Part shown: positions 43,117-52,400 of the stretch, piece after piece | Position numbering within the stretch: the first letter of the stretch is position 1 | Layout of the letters: every line of letters starts with the position of its first letter | NCBI GenBank assembly: GCA_964617665.1 | Contig: CAZUAH010000005.1 | Coordinates: 1 to 64,000, forward strand | Direction: 5' to 3' | DNA from: JADHUC01 sp964617665 | GTDB lineage: Bacteria; Planctomycetota; Planctomycetia; Pirellulales; Pirellulaceae | DNA: 64,000 nt | Position numbers and translations under genes: made by a program | The notes under the pieces: model-generated | Told to the model about the DNA's origin: nothing | Database searches by the model: none | The model's input: the letters and a program-made list of their open reading frames with translations, nothing else

Positions 43117-44493
43117 TCAAAATGTCTCTTTCCAACGGGCGAATGTGGCCTCCAGGTCGGTGACTCGTTCGGGGTGATCGTTGGCCAGATTCTGCGATTC
43201 GCCCAGATCCGTTGCTAAGTTGAACAACTGCCACGGCTGGTTCGGTTTCTCGCGGACGATCTTCCAATCGCCTTTGCGTAGTGCTGCGTGATTTCGATAA
43301 ATGAAGAAGAACGACTCGTGCGGCGACTTGGTACCGTCGGTCAGGATCGGAAGCGGATTCTCGCCGTCATACGCGCGATCATCCGGAACACGAGCGCCGG
43401 CCAGTTCGCTGCAGGCAATCAAGATATCAGGCGACCAAAACGGCTCGGAAATGATCGAACCGGCCTTGATCTTTCCCGGCCAGCGTGCCATGGCGGCGAC
43501 GCGAAGTCCGCCCTCCCAGCAGGTGACGCCGCCGTGACGGAGGGGCTCGTTGGAACCGATGTCGATGTAGTTACGCCCGAGTTTGAAGCCGCCATTGTCC
43601 GAGTAGAAGAACAGGAACGTATTGTCCGCCACGCCGGCTGCATCGAGCGCGTCGAGCACTCGCCCGATCGCCTCGTCCAGCGCGGTGATGACCGCACAGT
43701 AACGCTTGTGCGAATCGGTTTCGTCAGGCGAGATTCCGTAGGCGGCAAATGCGCGATCCGGGGCCTGCCATCTGACCGATTGACCGGGTCTCTTGTTCTT
43801 TGCGGCCGGAAAATGCGGAGCGTTGAACGGCAGGTAGCAGAACCACGGCTGCCCAGTTCTTGATTTGGATTTTCGCTGAATGAAACCAATGGCAGCATCG
43901 GCAAACAGATCGGTCGAATACTCACCGTCGGCCTGCAGCTCTTCGGTGCCTTTGTACAGGTCGTGTTTTCCGCCATAGATGTGGTGGTAGTAGTCCATGT
44001 TTCCCGATGCATGACCGATAAACTCATCGAAGCCTCGCTCGGTTGGTCGCGATCCTTCGGCGAATCCGATGTTCCATTTGCCGAAACATCCGGTTGCGTA
44101 AGGCGTCGGTGCGTTCTTCAGAATCTGCGGGATGAGGATTTCTTCGTGATTCAGCCCGACGCCGTAATTGCCCTTAACCCCCGGCAACTGATAGTCCAGG
44201 CCGTGACGCTGTGCAATTCGGCCAGTCAACAGACAGGCCCGCGATACAGTGCAGGTTGGCGAGGCCGTGTAGAAACTCGTCAGTTTCGCGCCCTGTGATG
44301 CCAGCCGATCGAGACTTGGCGTCTTGATCGGCGAGTTGGGGTTGTAACACGGCAGATCGCCATAGCCGAGATTGTCGGCGGTAATGATCAGGATATTGGG
44401 CCGCTTGGCAGGTTCTTTGCCGACGGCTTCGTTGTGAAACAGAAGAAGACACGCCAGACCGACGATACATACAGTTTCCCAACACAGACGCAT
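43117..44493 (-). CDS. Type I sulfatase, exported, with variant active-site signature
   Basis: 458 residues; signal peptide MRLCWETVCIVGLACLLLFH, ATG preceded by AGGAGAAG. Sulfatase S1 features: metal site NILIITADNLGYGDLPCY (Asp40, Asn41), active site SPTCTVSRACLLTGR with Cys81, GCFGKWNIGFAEGSRPTERG, and LFFYSDNGGFKLG with the second metal site. The signature is C-T-V-S-R, where C-x-P/A-x-R is usual; the formylglycine-generating enzyme recognises CxPxR best, so maturation may be altered. Planctomycetes use many such sulfatases on sulfated polysaccharides. It lies between the PhoD-like and ceramidase-like genes at gaps of 26 and 36 bases. Confidence 0.9.
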   Translation of the reverse strand: MRLCWETVCIVGLACLLLFHNEAVGKEPAKRPNILIITADNLGYGDLPCYNPNSPIKTPSLDRLASQGAKLTSFYTASPTCTVSRACLLTGRIAQRHGLDYQLPGVKGNYGVGLNHEEILIPQILKNAPTPYATGCFGKWNIGFAEGSRPTERGFDEFIGHASGNMDYYHHIYGGKHDLYKGTEELQADGEYSTDLFADAAIGFIQRKSKSRTGQPWFCYLPFNAPHFPAAKNKRPGQSVRWQAPDRAFAAYGISPDETDSHKRYCAVITALDEAIGRVLDALDAAGVADNTFLFFYSDNGGFKLGRNYIDIGSNEPLRHGGVTCWEGGLRVAAMARWPGKIKAGSIISEPFWSPDILIACSELAGARVPDDRAYDGENPLPILTDGTKSPHESFFFIYRNHAALRKGDWKIVREKPNQPWQLFNLATDLGESQNLANDHPERVTDLEATFARWKETF

Positions 44494-44519
44494 GATGCTT
44501 CTCCTGAAGTGTCAGTTCA

Positions 44520-45980
44520 CTACTTCGCGACCAGCCGCACTTTCTCGGTTTCGTACAGCACTTCGCCATATTCGTCGACGAATGTGAAACGGGCGCTGCC
44601 CTTCGTCGGATCATCACCTGGGCCGACAGTGATACGCAGGAATCCGCCAGACTTCTCTGATTGAGTGTAGAGCTGCTCGACTTCCGCGTTCGGGTCCGTG
44701 GACTTCGGGTCGCCGGGTTTGCGGCCGAGCCTTGAGTTTTCGTCCACCAAAGCACCGCAGGAAAACTCTTCGATACCGAGCGGGTCCTTCGAGTGATACT
44801 GCCAGTGGCGGTCGCCGCAGACTGTGTAGAAGCCCTGTTGATGCAGGTCGTGCTCGACGACCCATTTGAAGAACTCGCGCCCTTCGTGGCGGAAGCCTTT
44901 GTGGTTGGTGTGATTGTCGATCTTGTAGCCGTCATCTGGACCGACCATCGGCGTGGCCGAGATCAGCAGTCTGAAAGTCGCATCGCTTTCCAGCAGCGTC
45001 GATTTCAACCACGCGATCTGTTCGGCCCCCCATAACGTCTTATTGGGGCCGTCGTCCATGCGATTGGGGCTGCGGTAGTCCCGTCCCTCGACGAACCAGA
45101 TCTGCAGATCGCGGTTGACTCGAAACGTACGGTAGGTCTTGGCATCCGGATCCGTAGGGTCGACGACCGGAACCTGCTCGCGGAACGTGGCGATTCCCAG
45201 TTCGCTCGACGGTTCACGATCGCCCGCTCGGTCACAATCGTTGTATCGGTGATCGTGGTCGTCCTTTTCCCAGTAAGTCGGAACGTTTCGGTACAGTTCC
45301 ACGTATCGCGACTGGACGAGTTGTTCGTGCCATTTCCGCCGCAGGTCAGGCAGCTTCGTCGCTCGGAAGACCCGGCCGTCGTAGTACACGTTGTCGCCAG
45401 TGCCAACGAAGAAATCGAGATCCATTTCGATCATCGTCTGCAGCGCCGGATAGCCAGCCGCGCGGTCCGGCCGAGGGCCCTTTTCGGGGCGCTTCGCCCC
45501 GTGGAACGCACTGTAGTTCATGCCCGTCACAACGACAAAACTGACGGCATCTATTCCGGTCGGCCCCTGCAACGTGCGAAAACTGCATGTCGCTCCCGTC
45601 TGTGTGTTTTCTCGATCCACGCCGTACAGCACGCGATAGTAGTAGCGTGTACCCGGCTTCAGATCGCGGAGGGCTGCTTTGACGATGTAGTCAGACTCGG
45701 GACGTGCAGAGTCCCAGGGGGTCAACTGAGACGGTTCAAATTCCTTGTTATCGGCATATTCGAATCGCACCACGCCTGCCGCACCGGCCACATCGCCGTC
45801 CACGTTGCGATCGACGGACGTCAGACGCGTCTGAACGATGGCAGAGGTGGCCGAGACCTCGCCGGTCATCTCGCCTTGTGCCCGAAAGATGTCGTCAGCC
45901 GAAGCTGGCGTGCACAATAGGCCGCAAAACAGAGCCAGCGTGCCAAGTGTCAGTCCGTGTTGAATGTTGTGTTCGTACAT
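44520..45980 (-). CDS. PhoD-like alkaline phosphatase/phosphodiesterase, exported
   Basis: About 486 residues from the ATG at 45980 (GGAG upstream). Signal peptide LTLGTLALFCGLLCTPASA. An N-terminal beta-sandwich domain (GEVSATSAIVQTRL) precedes the PhoD metallophosphatase core: FFVGTGDNVYYDGR, PTYWEKDDHDHRYNDCD and GFYTVCGDRHWQYH near residue 410. The family hydrolyses phosphate mono- or diesters, using iron and calcium in characterised PhoD. The lactonase gene ends 42 bases upstream and the sulfatase gene starts 26 bases downstream, suggesting a shared transcript releasing phosphate and sulfate from the same complex substrate; that is inference. Confidence 0.88.
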   Translation of the reverse strand: MYEHNIQHGLTLGTLALFCGLLCTPASADDIFRAQGEMTGEVSATSAIVQTRLTSVDRNVDGDVAGAAGVVRFEYADNKEFEPSQLTPWDSARPESDYIVKAALRDLKPGTRYYYRVLYGVDRENTQTGATCSFRTLQGPTGIDAVSFVVVTGMNYSAFHGAKRPEKGPRPDRAAGYPALQTMIEMDLDFFVGTGDNVYYDGRVFRATKLPDLRRKWHEQLVQSRYVELYRNVPTYWEKDDHDHRYNDCDRAGDREPSSELGIATFREQVPVVDPTDPDAKTYRTFRVNRDLQIWFVEGRDYRSPNRMDDGPNKTLWGAEQIAWLKSTLLESDATFRLLISATPMVGPDDGYKIDNHTNHKGFRHEGREFFKWVVEHDLHQQGFYTVCGDRHWQYHSKDPLGIEEFSCGALVDENSRLGRKPGDPKSTDPNAEVEQLYTQSEKSGGFLRITVGPGDDPTKGSARFTFVDEYGEVLYETEKVRLVAK

Positions 45981-46022
45981 GAGGAATCTCCAGGGGTACA
46001 CTTCTAACTCGATAACGACTCG

Positions 46023-47168
46023 TTATGGCAGCAGCATGATGCAGGTGGGCTTCGGCATGGATACCGGTTCACCAACCGATTTCAGGCCGCCGGTTTCGGG
46101 ATCAATCCGAAACACCACGACGTTGTTCTCGGGCATATTCGCACACAAAAGCAACTCGCCGCAGGGTGAAATCGCTAGGTTCTGCGGCCCTTTGCCAAGG
46201 CTCGGTTCAATTCCGATCATCGTCAGGCGGCCGTCAGCGCCGATTGAGTACGCTGCAAGGCTGTCGTGCCCTCGATTCGTGCCGTAAAGGTATTTGCCGT
46301 TCGGCGTGATCTTCACATCGGCGCAGTAGCTTGTGTCGTCAAAGCCATCGGGCAGTGTCGAGGTCGTCTGCCGGCGGATCAGCATTCCTGATTCGGCAGC
46401 GTAGTCGAACAACGTAACCGAGTTCTTGAGTTCGTTGATGACGTACAGGTGTTTGCCGTTGGGGTGGAACGTCAAATGCCGAGGTCCGGCACCGGGAGGC
46501 GTTTTCACGAAAGGCTGCTGGTTCGGTGAGAGCTTCGCTGTGGCTGCATCCAGCTGATAGCACAGCACCTGGTCGATACCCAAATCGGCCGCGCAGGCAA
46601 AACGGTTGTCGGGACTGACGACGATGCAGTGGGAGTATGGTCCGTCCTGCCGTTTCGGATCGACGCTTGATCCGGCATGCTGGATGAACGACGATGCTTC
46701 GCCCAACGAACCATCTTCCTGTACCGGCAGTGACGCCACGCTGCCGGTGAAGTAGTTCGCAACGAGCACCGTCTTGCCGGTTGCGTCAACGTCCAGATAG
46801 CAACTCCCGGCACCACGAGCGGACTGCCGGTTCAGCAACTTCAGCCGACCGGTGCGGCCTTCGATTTCGTACGCAGCAACCTGTCCGTGATCCTCTTCGC
46901 CGAACTTCTCTGCGTGAATCGAATAAAGGAATTTCCCATCCGGCGACACGGCCATGAAGAAAGGATTCTCAGCGTCGGTCGTCCGATGGATCAGTTTCAA
47001 CCGGCCGGTCTTCGTCTCCAACTGGTAAGCGTGAATGGCGCCGTCATCTCCGGCAGTGAAGGCCGAGATGAAAACCAGCGGTTCGTCAGCGTTCGTGCTT
47101 TGAATTGCGTTACTGAACATCGCACCAACCACGGTTGGCAACAGACACGGAAGAAGTCTCTTGGTCAT
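46023..47168 (-). CDS. Lactonase family protein (6-phosphogluconolactonase-like propeller)
   Basis: 381 residues with a signal-like N-terminus (LLPCLLPTVVGAMFSNAI). It matches the seven-bladed lactonase family: VAVSPDGKFLYSIHAEKFGE-type blades, GPYSHCIVVSPDNRFACAAD, GAGPRHLTFHPNGKHLYVIN, DVKITPNGKYLYGTNRGHDS and GPQNLAISPCGELLLCANMP. Members include cytoplasmic YbhE/Pgl, but an exported copy is likely to act on extracellular sugar lactones or merely bind. It lies between an esterase gene (48 bases upstream) and the PhoD-like gene (42 bases downstream), so the cluster looks like one transcription unit. Confidence 0.88.
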   Translation of the reverse strand: MTKRLLPCLLPTVVGAMFSNAIQSTNADEPLVFISAFTAGDDGAIHAYQLETKTGRLKLIHRTTDAENPFFMAVSPDGKFLYSIHAEKFGEEDHGQVAAYEIEGRTGRLKLLNRQSARGAGSCYLDVDATGKTVLVANYFTGSVASLPVQEDGSLGEASSFIQHAGSSVDPKRQDGPYSHCIVVSPDNRFACAADLGIDQVLCYQLDAATAKLSPNQQPFVKTPPGAGPRHLTFHPNGKHLYVINELKNSVTLFDYAAESGMLIRRQTTSTLPDGFDDTSYCADVKITPNGKYLYGTNRGHDSLAAYSIGADGRLTMIGIEPSLGKGPQNLAISPCGELLLCANMPENNVVVFRIDPETGGLKSVGEPVSMPKPTCIMLLP

Positions 47169-47216
47169 GAGTTGTTACCCTCAAAGATTGTGAAAGTCTT
47201 GATATAGCCATGGGAT

Positions 47217-49295
47217 TCAATCCAGTTTCCGGACAGTGTCCGCAACCTCGATAGAAGGAAGAACGGCGAACTGGCTGGCCGCTCGTTCCAGCGAGTAGAC
47301 GCGCTGCGTGAATTCGTATTGTTGTTTGAGTGCGGCTTCGTCGAGAGCCTGCCCCGAGCCATTCACACCGCCCACGATCATCAGTTTACGTGGTGCAATC
47401 AGCGCCGCAAGATATTGGATGTCGCCAACGTCGCGGACGATGTTCGGGGCCATGATGCCGAGGCGTTGGTCTTCATAGGGCGTGTCGCTGATGTAGCTGG
47501 CTAACGATCCTACGGTAACGACTTGTTGGATTCGTGAATCTAGTGCGGCGGCGCATAACGCGACGACACCGGCGGGGCCAACACCAATCACGGTCAACTC
47601 TTCGGGCAAACCGGCTTTCTTTTCTAGTGCGTTCAATGCGGCGCACAGGTCCATTACCCATTGGCCCAGTAGTGGTCTTCCCAGCCACAGCGACCATTCG
47701 GCCGTGTTGTGATCCGGTGCGCGTCTGATCTTGTCGCGGGCATATGCGTGCTTGCCGGTGGCGCGAAGGCCGAGAGTCACAACCGTTCGCCCCGACTGAT
47801 GCAAGGCCATTGCCAACTCGTTGTCGGCGATCGCTACAGCGCCTTCCAGGCTCAGGACAATCACCGCGCCAGCCCGTTGCGGCGATTTGCCAACACGCTT
47901 AGTCATAGTCAAACAGATGCCAGGCTCTGCTTCGAATTCGATCGTCTGTGTTGGAGACGTGCTGCGGCTGACGGGTGGTTTCGCTTCTAGCTTCGGCTCT
48001 GTTCCGCCGAGGATATCCTGGTCGAGCCGGCGTTTGAGGCGTTCGGCCATCTCCCGCCATTCACCTGCATTGGCTGGCGTGCGAAAGGTCAGGAGCAACT
48101 TGCGTCCTTCCCTGGCAGCGAACTTCGGAATGGTTATCCAGTCATCCGCTCGTGTTTCGCCAGGAAAACAACGCAGCGTTTCCGGATCTTCTGTCGGGAT
48201 TTCCGGCTCGGGTATCGGCGATCCGTCGCCTTCGCCCTTCAGGTGCCATGTCATCCAACCGTACATCGCCTCACGCATCGGCTGGTTGTAGGCGTGAGGC
48301 GATTCAAAGATGGTGTGGCGGACTTTCTCGGGCATACCGTGAAGTCGATAAACGGGTTCGACGAAGGCAAGCGACTTCTTTGCTTCGCCCACGGAAAACT
48401 GAAACGCGTCGCGTGTGGCATTGATCACCATGAGTGCTCGCGGCGCGGTCAGGCTGAGCACGCCCCATTCTTCCGTGAATTGAAGCGCGCCGGGAACGAC
48501 TTCGCACATGCAGCAGGCGGCACCCAGATATGCCTGATAGTTTCCCACGGAACACACGGGAACGACTGCATTGAATCGCTCGTCCCAAGCGCCCGCATAC
48601 ATCGTCTGATTGCCGCCGCCGCTTGCTCCAGTGACGCCCAGTCGCTCGCCGTCCACCTCCGGCCGCGTGAGCAGATAGTCCACCGCACGCTGGTTCTCGT
48701 AGACCTGCAAACCGCTGAGTGGCCGGCCGATCGGCCAGAGGGTGGCGGCCACCATCTCGCCATGGTATTCCCCCAGTGCTTTGCCGAGTCCTCGTTCGCC
48801 CGCGCCAAAAGCGTCCACCGCCAACACGAAAAACCCGAGCTTGGCCAGCCCGTGGCAACGAGCCGCCACGTTGGGATCTTGCTTCGCTCCGCGCCAGTGG
48901 CCATGTACACACAACACCGCCGGTAGTTTCCCAGCTTTCTCAGGCACGTATGCGTTGGCCGTCATCCAAACGTCAGGCATGGTCTGGAAGATGATCATCT
49001 CGATGCGATAGCCGTCGCGCTCGAGTTCCCCCAGTACTTGCGGATTCAGCGGGCAAGGCTCTTCCGGGAATCCGCCCCAGGCCTTTAACATTCGCGCTCG
49101 AATCGCGCTGCGCTGCTTTTGCCAATCGTCGAGCGATGCGGGCGCCTCGTCGCCAGCACGCAATTCGACTGCGCGGGATTGGACGAAGGCTAGGAAGGAG
49201 TTCTCAGTCTCGGCTGCCGTGGCAGTCTGGATTACCGTCGCGACAATCAGACATGCGATGGATAGGGGAGAAAGGAAGTGACGCAGGTTCATCAT
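47217..49295 (-). CDS. Exported alpha/beta hydrolase (acetyl-xylan-esterase/dienelactone-hydrolase-like)
   Basis: 692 residues, signal peptide LSIACLIVATVIQTATAA. The catalytic region is TNAYVPEKAGKLPAVLCVHG-like in form (KLPAVLCVHGHWRGAK), the nucleophile elbow is GVTGASGGGNQTMYAG with Ser225, and a probable catalytic His is in FESPHAYNQPM near residue 340. A second alpha/beta-type domain occupies 440-690 (GAVIVLSLEGAVAIADNELA, LTVIGVGPAGVVALCAAALD), so the protein is two hydrolase folds in tandem and longer than the usual 350-450 residue esterase. The double ATG follows AAGGAG. It heads the minus-strand cluster of exported enzymes. Confidence 0.82.
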   Translation of the reverse strand: MMNLRHFLSPLSIACLIVATVIQTATAAETENSFLAFVQSRAVELRAGDEAPASLDDWQKQRSAIRARMLKAWGGFPEEPCPLNPQVLGELERDGYRIEMIIFQTMPDVWMTANAYVPEKAGKLPAVLCVHGHWRGAKQDPNVAARCHGLAKLGFFVLAVDAFGAGERGLGKALGEYHGEMVAATLWPIGRPLSGLQVYENQRAVDYLLTRPEVDGERLGVTGASGGGNQTMYAGAWDERFNAVVPVCSVGNYQAYLGAACCMCEVVPGALQFTEEWGVLSLTAPRALMVINATRDAFQFSVGEAKKSLAFVEPVYRLHGMPEKVRHTIFESPHAYNQPMREAMYGWMTWHLKGEGDGSPIPEPEIPTEDPETLRCFPGETRADDWITIPKFAAREGRKLLLTFRTPANAGEWREMAERLKRRLDQDILGGTEPKLEAKPPVSRSTSPTQTIEFEAEPGICLTMTKRVGKSPQRAGAVIVLSLEGAVAIADNELAMALHQSGRTVVTLGLRATGKHAYARDKIRRAPDHNTAEWSLWLGRPLLGQWVMDLCAALNALEKKAGLPEELTVIGVGPAGVVALCAAALDSRIQQVVTVGSLASYISDTPYEDQRLGIMAPNIVRDVGDIQYLAALIAPRKLMIVGGVNGSGQALDEAALKQQYEFTQRVYSLERAASQFAVLPSIEVADTVRKLD

Positions 49296-49481
49296 TCTGG
49301 TTACTCCTTAACTGCGTGGTTTCATTGTGGTATTTCAACACGTTACAAGAGGGCACGCAACAACATGCGCGAAGATTCGGCAAGAAGACGGCGGACACGA
49401 CCCGCGGATTTGATGTGTGCTGCCCACATCTGTGTCGCCTGGAAGAGTCCAAGGCAACTGCGTAGGCAGCAAGAATGCAGT

Positions 49482-52400
49482 TTACTCGTTCGGAGTGGCC
49501 CAGAGGCGGATTTGGGCGGCGGTCGTGCCTTTGTCGCCTTGGTCGATGGGGATTGCCCAGAGCTTGACGGTTTGACCGACACCGCCAGAGGCGAGTATGG
49601 TGCCGTCGGGCGAACTGGCCAGCGTGTAGGTGGCTTTGTCATGCCCCTGGTACATTGCCACGCGTTTGCCGGAGGCGGCTTCCCAGATTGAAATCTGACC
49701 GTCCCCCGACGACGTGGCGAATAGATTACCGGTTGGGAGAATCGCAAGAGCGCGAACCCGCGAACCGCAACGGCAGTCTCCTTTCACAGTGCCCTTCTCG
49801 ATGTCCAGCAAACGGACTCTGCCGCGGGCATTGGGCACGATGAGCGTCTCGCTGTCCGGTGTGAATGCGATATCGTAGAACCAAGTCGAATCGTCGGTTA
49901 CTGAGTGCAGGAGTTTGCCGCTTTCCAGGTCCCACAGCTTGACTTCGCCTGCTTCGGTTGGCTGTCGATAGTCGCCGGTTGCTGCGGCAAACATCTTTCC
50001 GTCAGGCGACACGGCCAAGTCGTAGACGTTCAGACGCTCGGGCGGGAGCGATAGCGACTCGGTTGTGGTGGCGACGTCCCAGACTCTGATCTGATTGTCG
50101 TGGCCGGATAGCAGAGTCTTTCCGTCCGGCGAAAGAGCCAGTGCACGGATTGTGCCGCCCAGTCGCCCGAACGCCGCAAAGCGTTCGCCCGTCTTGATGT
50201 CCCAGAGGCGGACATCGTGGCCTCCAGTGGCCAGCGTTTCTCCGTCGGAGGAAATAGCACCAGAGAAGATGTTGCTTTCCTGCGCCAAACGGTGAAGCAG
50301 TTTTCCGGTCTTCACGTCGAATACGTCCGTGTGTTTGCCGTAACCAGCGACCACAAGCTTGCTGCCATCGGGCGTAAAGTCCACATACCGCATGCCGCTA
50401 CCTGGACCGGTCAGCGTAGCCAGAGGCGGTTCGGCGACGTCGACCGTTTGGGCCTCGCTCGATCCTGCGTCTTCGGGCCACTGGTGGATTCGAGCGGCAG
50501 TGGACTGATCGTTGCCTCGATACACCGGAGTCGCCCATAGCTTGACGAGACCTTCCTGGCCGCCGGTCGCGACTGCCGTGCCGTCAGGCGAGCATGCCAA
50601 TGAGTACGTCGATTCTTCGTGTCCCTCGCATAGCGCGATACGCTTGCCCGACGCGACATCCCATATCGAAACGTTGCCGGGAGCGCCTGTGGTGACCAGC
50701 CAATTCTTCGATGGTATGAATTCAAAGCAACGGACACGATGGTCGCAATAGATCTCTAACTTCATCTCGCGCCCATTGATGTCCCAAAAGCAGACCTTGT
50801 TTTGGGCATCGGAGAAGACCAGGACGCCACCATCCGGCGTGAATTTGACGTCATAGTATCGAGTCACGTAATCCGGCAGAGTCTGCAGAAGCTCGCAGCT
50901 ATCGAGGTCCCACAGTTTCACTTGGCCCGATATTTCTGGCTGCCTGTAGTCGCCGGTCGTACTCGCAAGGGTTTTGCCGTCGGGCGAGATAGCCAGGTCG
51001 GCGATATCCAGTTGCTGCCGAGGCAGCGATTTCAACAGTTGTCTGCTGGCTGCGTCCCAGATCTTGACGGTATTGTCGCCGCCAGATACGAGGATGCTTC
51101 CGTTCTGGGTGAAAGCGAGTGCGCGGATGGGCAGATTGCTGGTGCCGAATACCGCAAGGCTCTCACCCGCCGCCATGTCCCACAGCCGGATCTCTCGACT
51201 TCCGATAGCCAACGTCTTGCCGTCGGAGCTGACGGCGGCCGAATGGGCACCGCCGAACTGCCGAAGCGTGTACAGCAGCTTGCCGTTTGTCGTGTCATAC
51301 ACGCGAGCACGACCGTCCAGACCCGCCGATATCAGCTTGCGGCCCTTGGGTGTGAAGATGACCGCCCGTACTTGGCGCGCGGCGCCGGCCAATGTGGCCA
51401 CCGCCGGATGTGCTCCGTCCCAGCGTCTGATTGTCGTGTCGGCGCTGCCGCTGATCAGTGCATCGGCGTTCGGAGTGAAGGTCAACGACGTCACCACCTC
51501 GGTGTGACCGCGGAGGATGTCGCGTCTCTCTCCGTTTTCGGGATCCCAGAGGATGATTCTGTTGTCGAACCCGCCGCTGGCAAGCGTCCTGCCGCTTGGC
51601 GAGAAGGCCAAACACCAGACGGTGCGCGCGTGGCCGACCAGCGACGATCGCGCCTTGCCGGTAGCGACGTCCCATAGTGTTATCGTACCGGTTTGACCTG
51701 CATCGGCCAGGGTCTTGCCGTCCGGGGAAAAGGCAATGGCGGCGGAAGTTCCTTCGGGTGTCTCGAGCGAGAGCTTCTCTTTCCGCGATTCAACATCCCA
51801 CAGCTTCACACTGCGATCAGCGCTGGCCGAGGCCAACAACTTGCCGTCGGGGGAGAAAGCGACCGTGCGTATCAATTCGGTGTGTCCCTCGATGGTCGCA
51901 ATGCACTCGGTCGTCTCCACGTTCCATAGTCGTACGGTCTTGTCACGGCTAGACGACGCCAGCATCTTGCCGTCAGGCAAGAACGCCACCGAGAGTACCC
52001 AGTCCGTATGCCCCGCCAACGTCTTTTGTTCCTTGCCGGTCGCCACGTCCCAGAGCTTCACCGTATCATCGCAACTGGCGGTAGCCAGCGAACGACAGTC
52101 GGGCGAGAAGGCGACGGACGAGACATCGCCTTCGTGGCCGCTCAGCACACGCAAGACTGCGCCCGTCTCCGCGTTGCGGAGTCTGACCGCTGTGGTGCCC
52201 TGGTGCGCGGACGCGATTGTGCGTCCGTCTGGGGAGCATGCGACCGCCAGGACCAGTCCGAACGGATCGGCTTGAGCCTCTTTCGGGCTGAGCACGCCCG
52301 CCTGCTTGCGTTCGGCCACGTCCCACAGACGCACAACTCGATCCACACCACCGGAGGCAATAGTCTTGCCATCCGGCGAGAATTCGGCCGCAAGTGCCCC

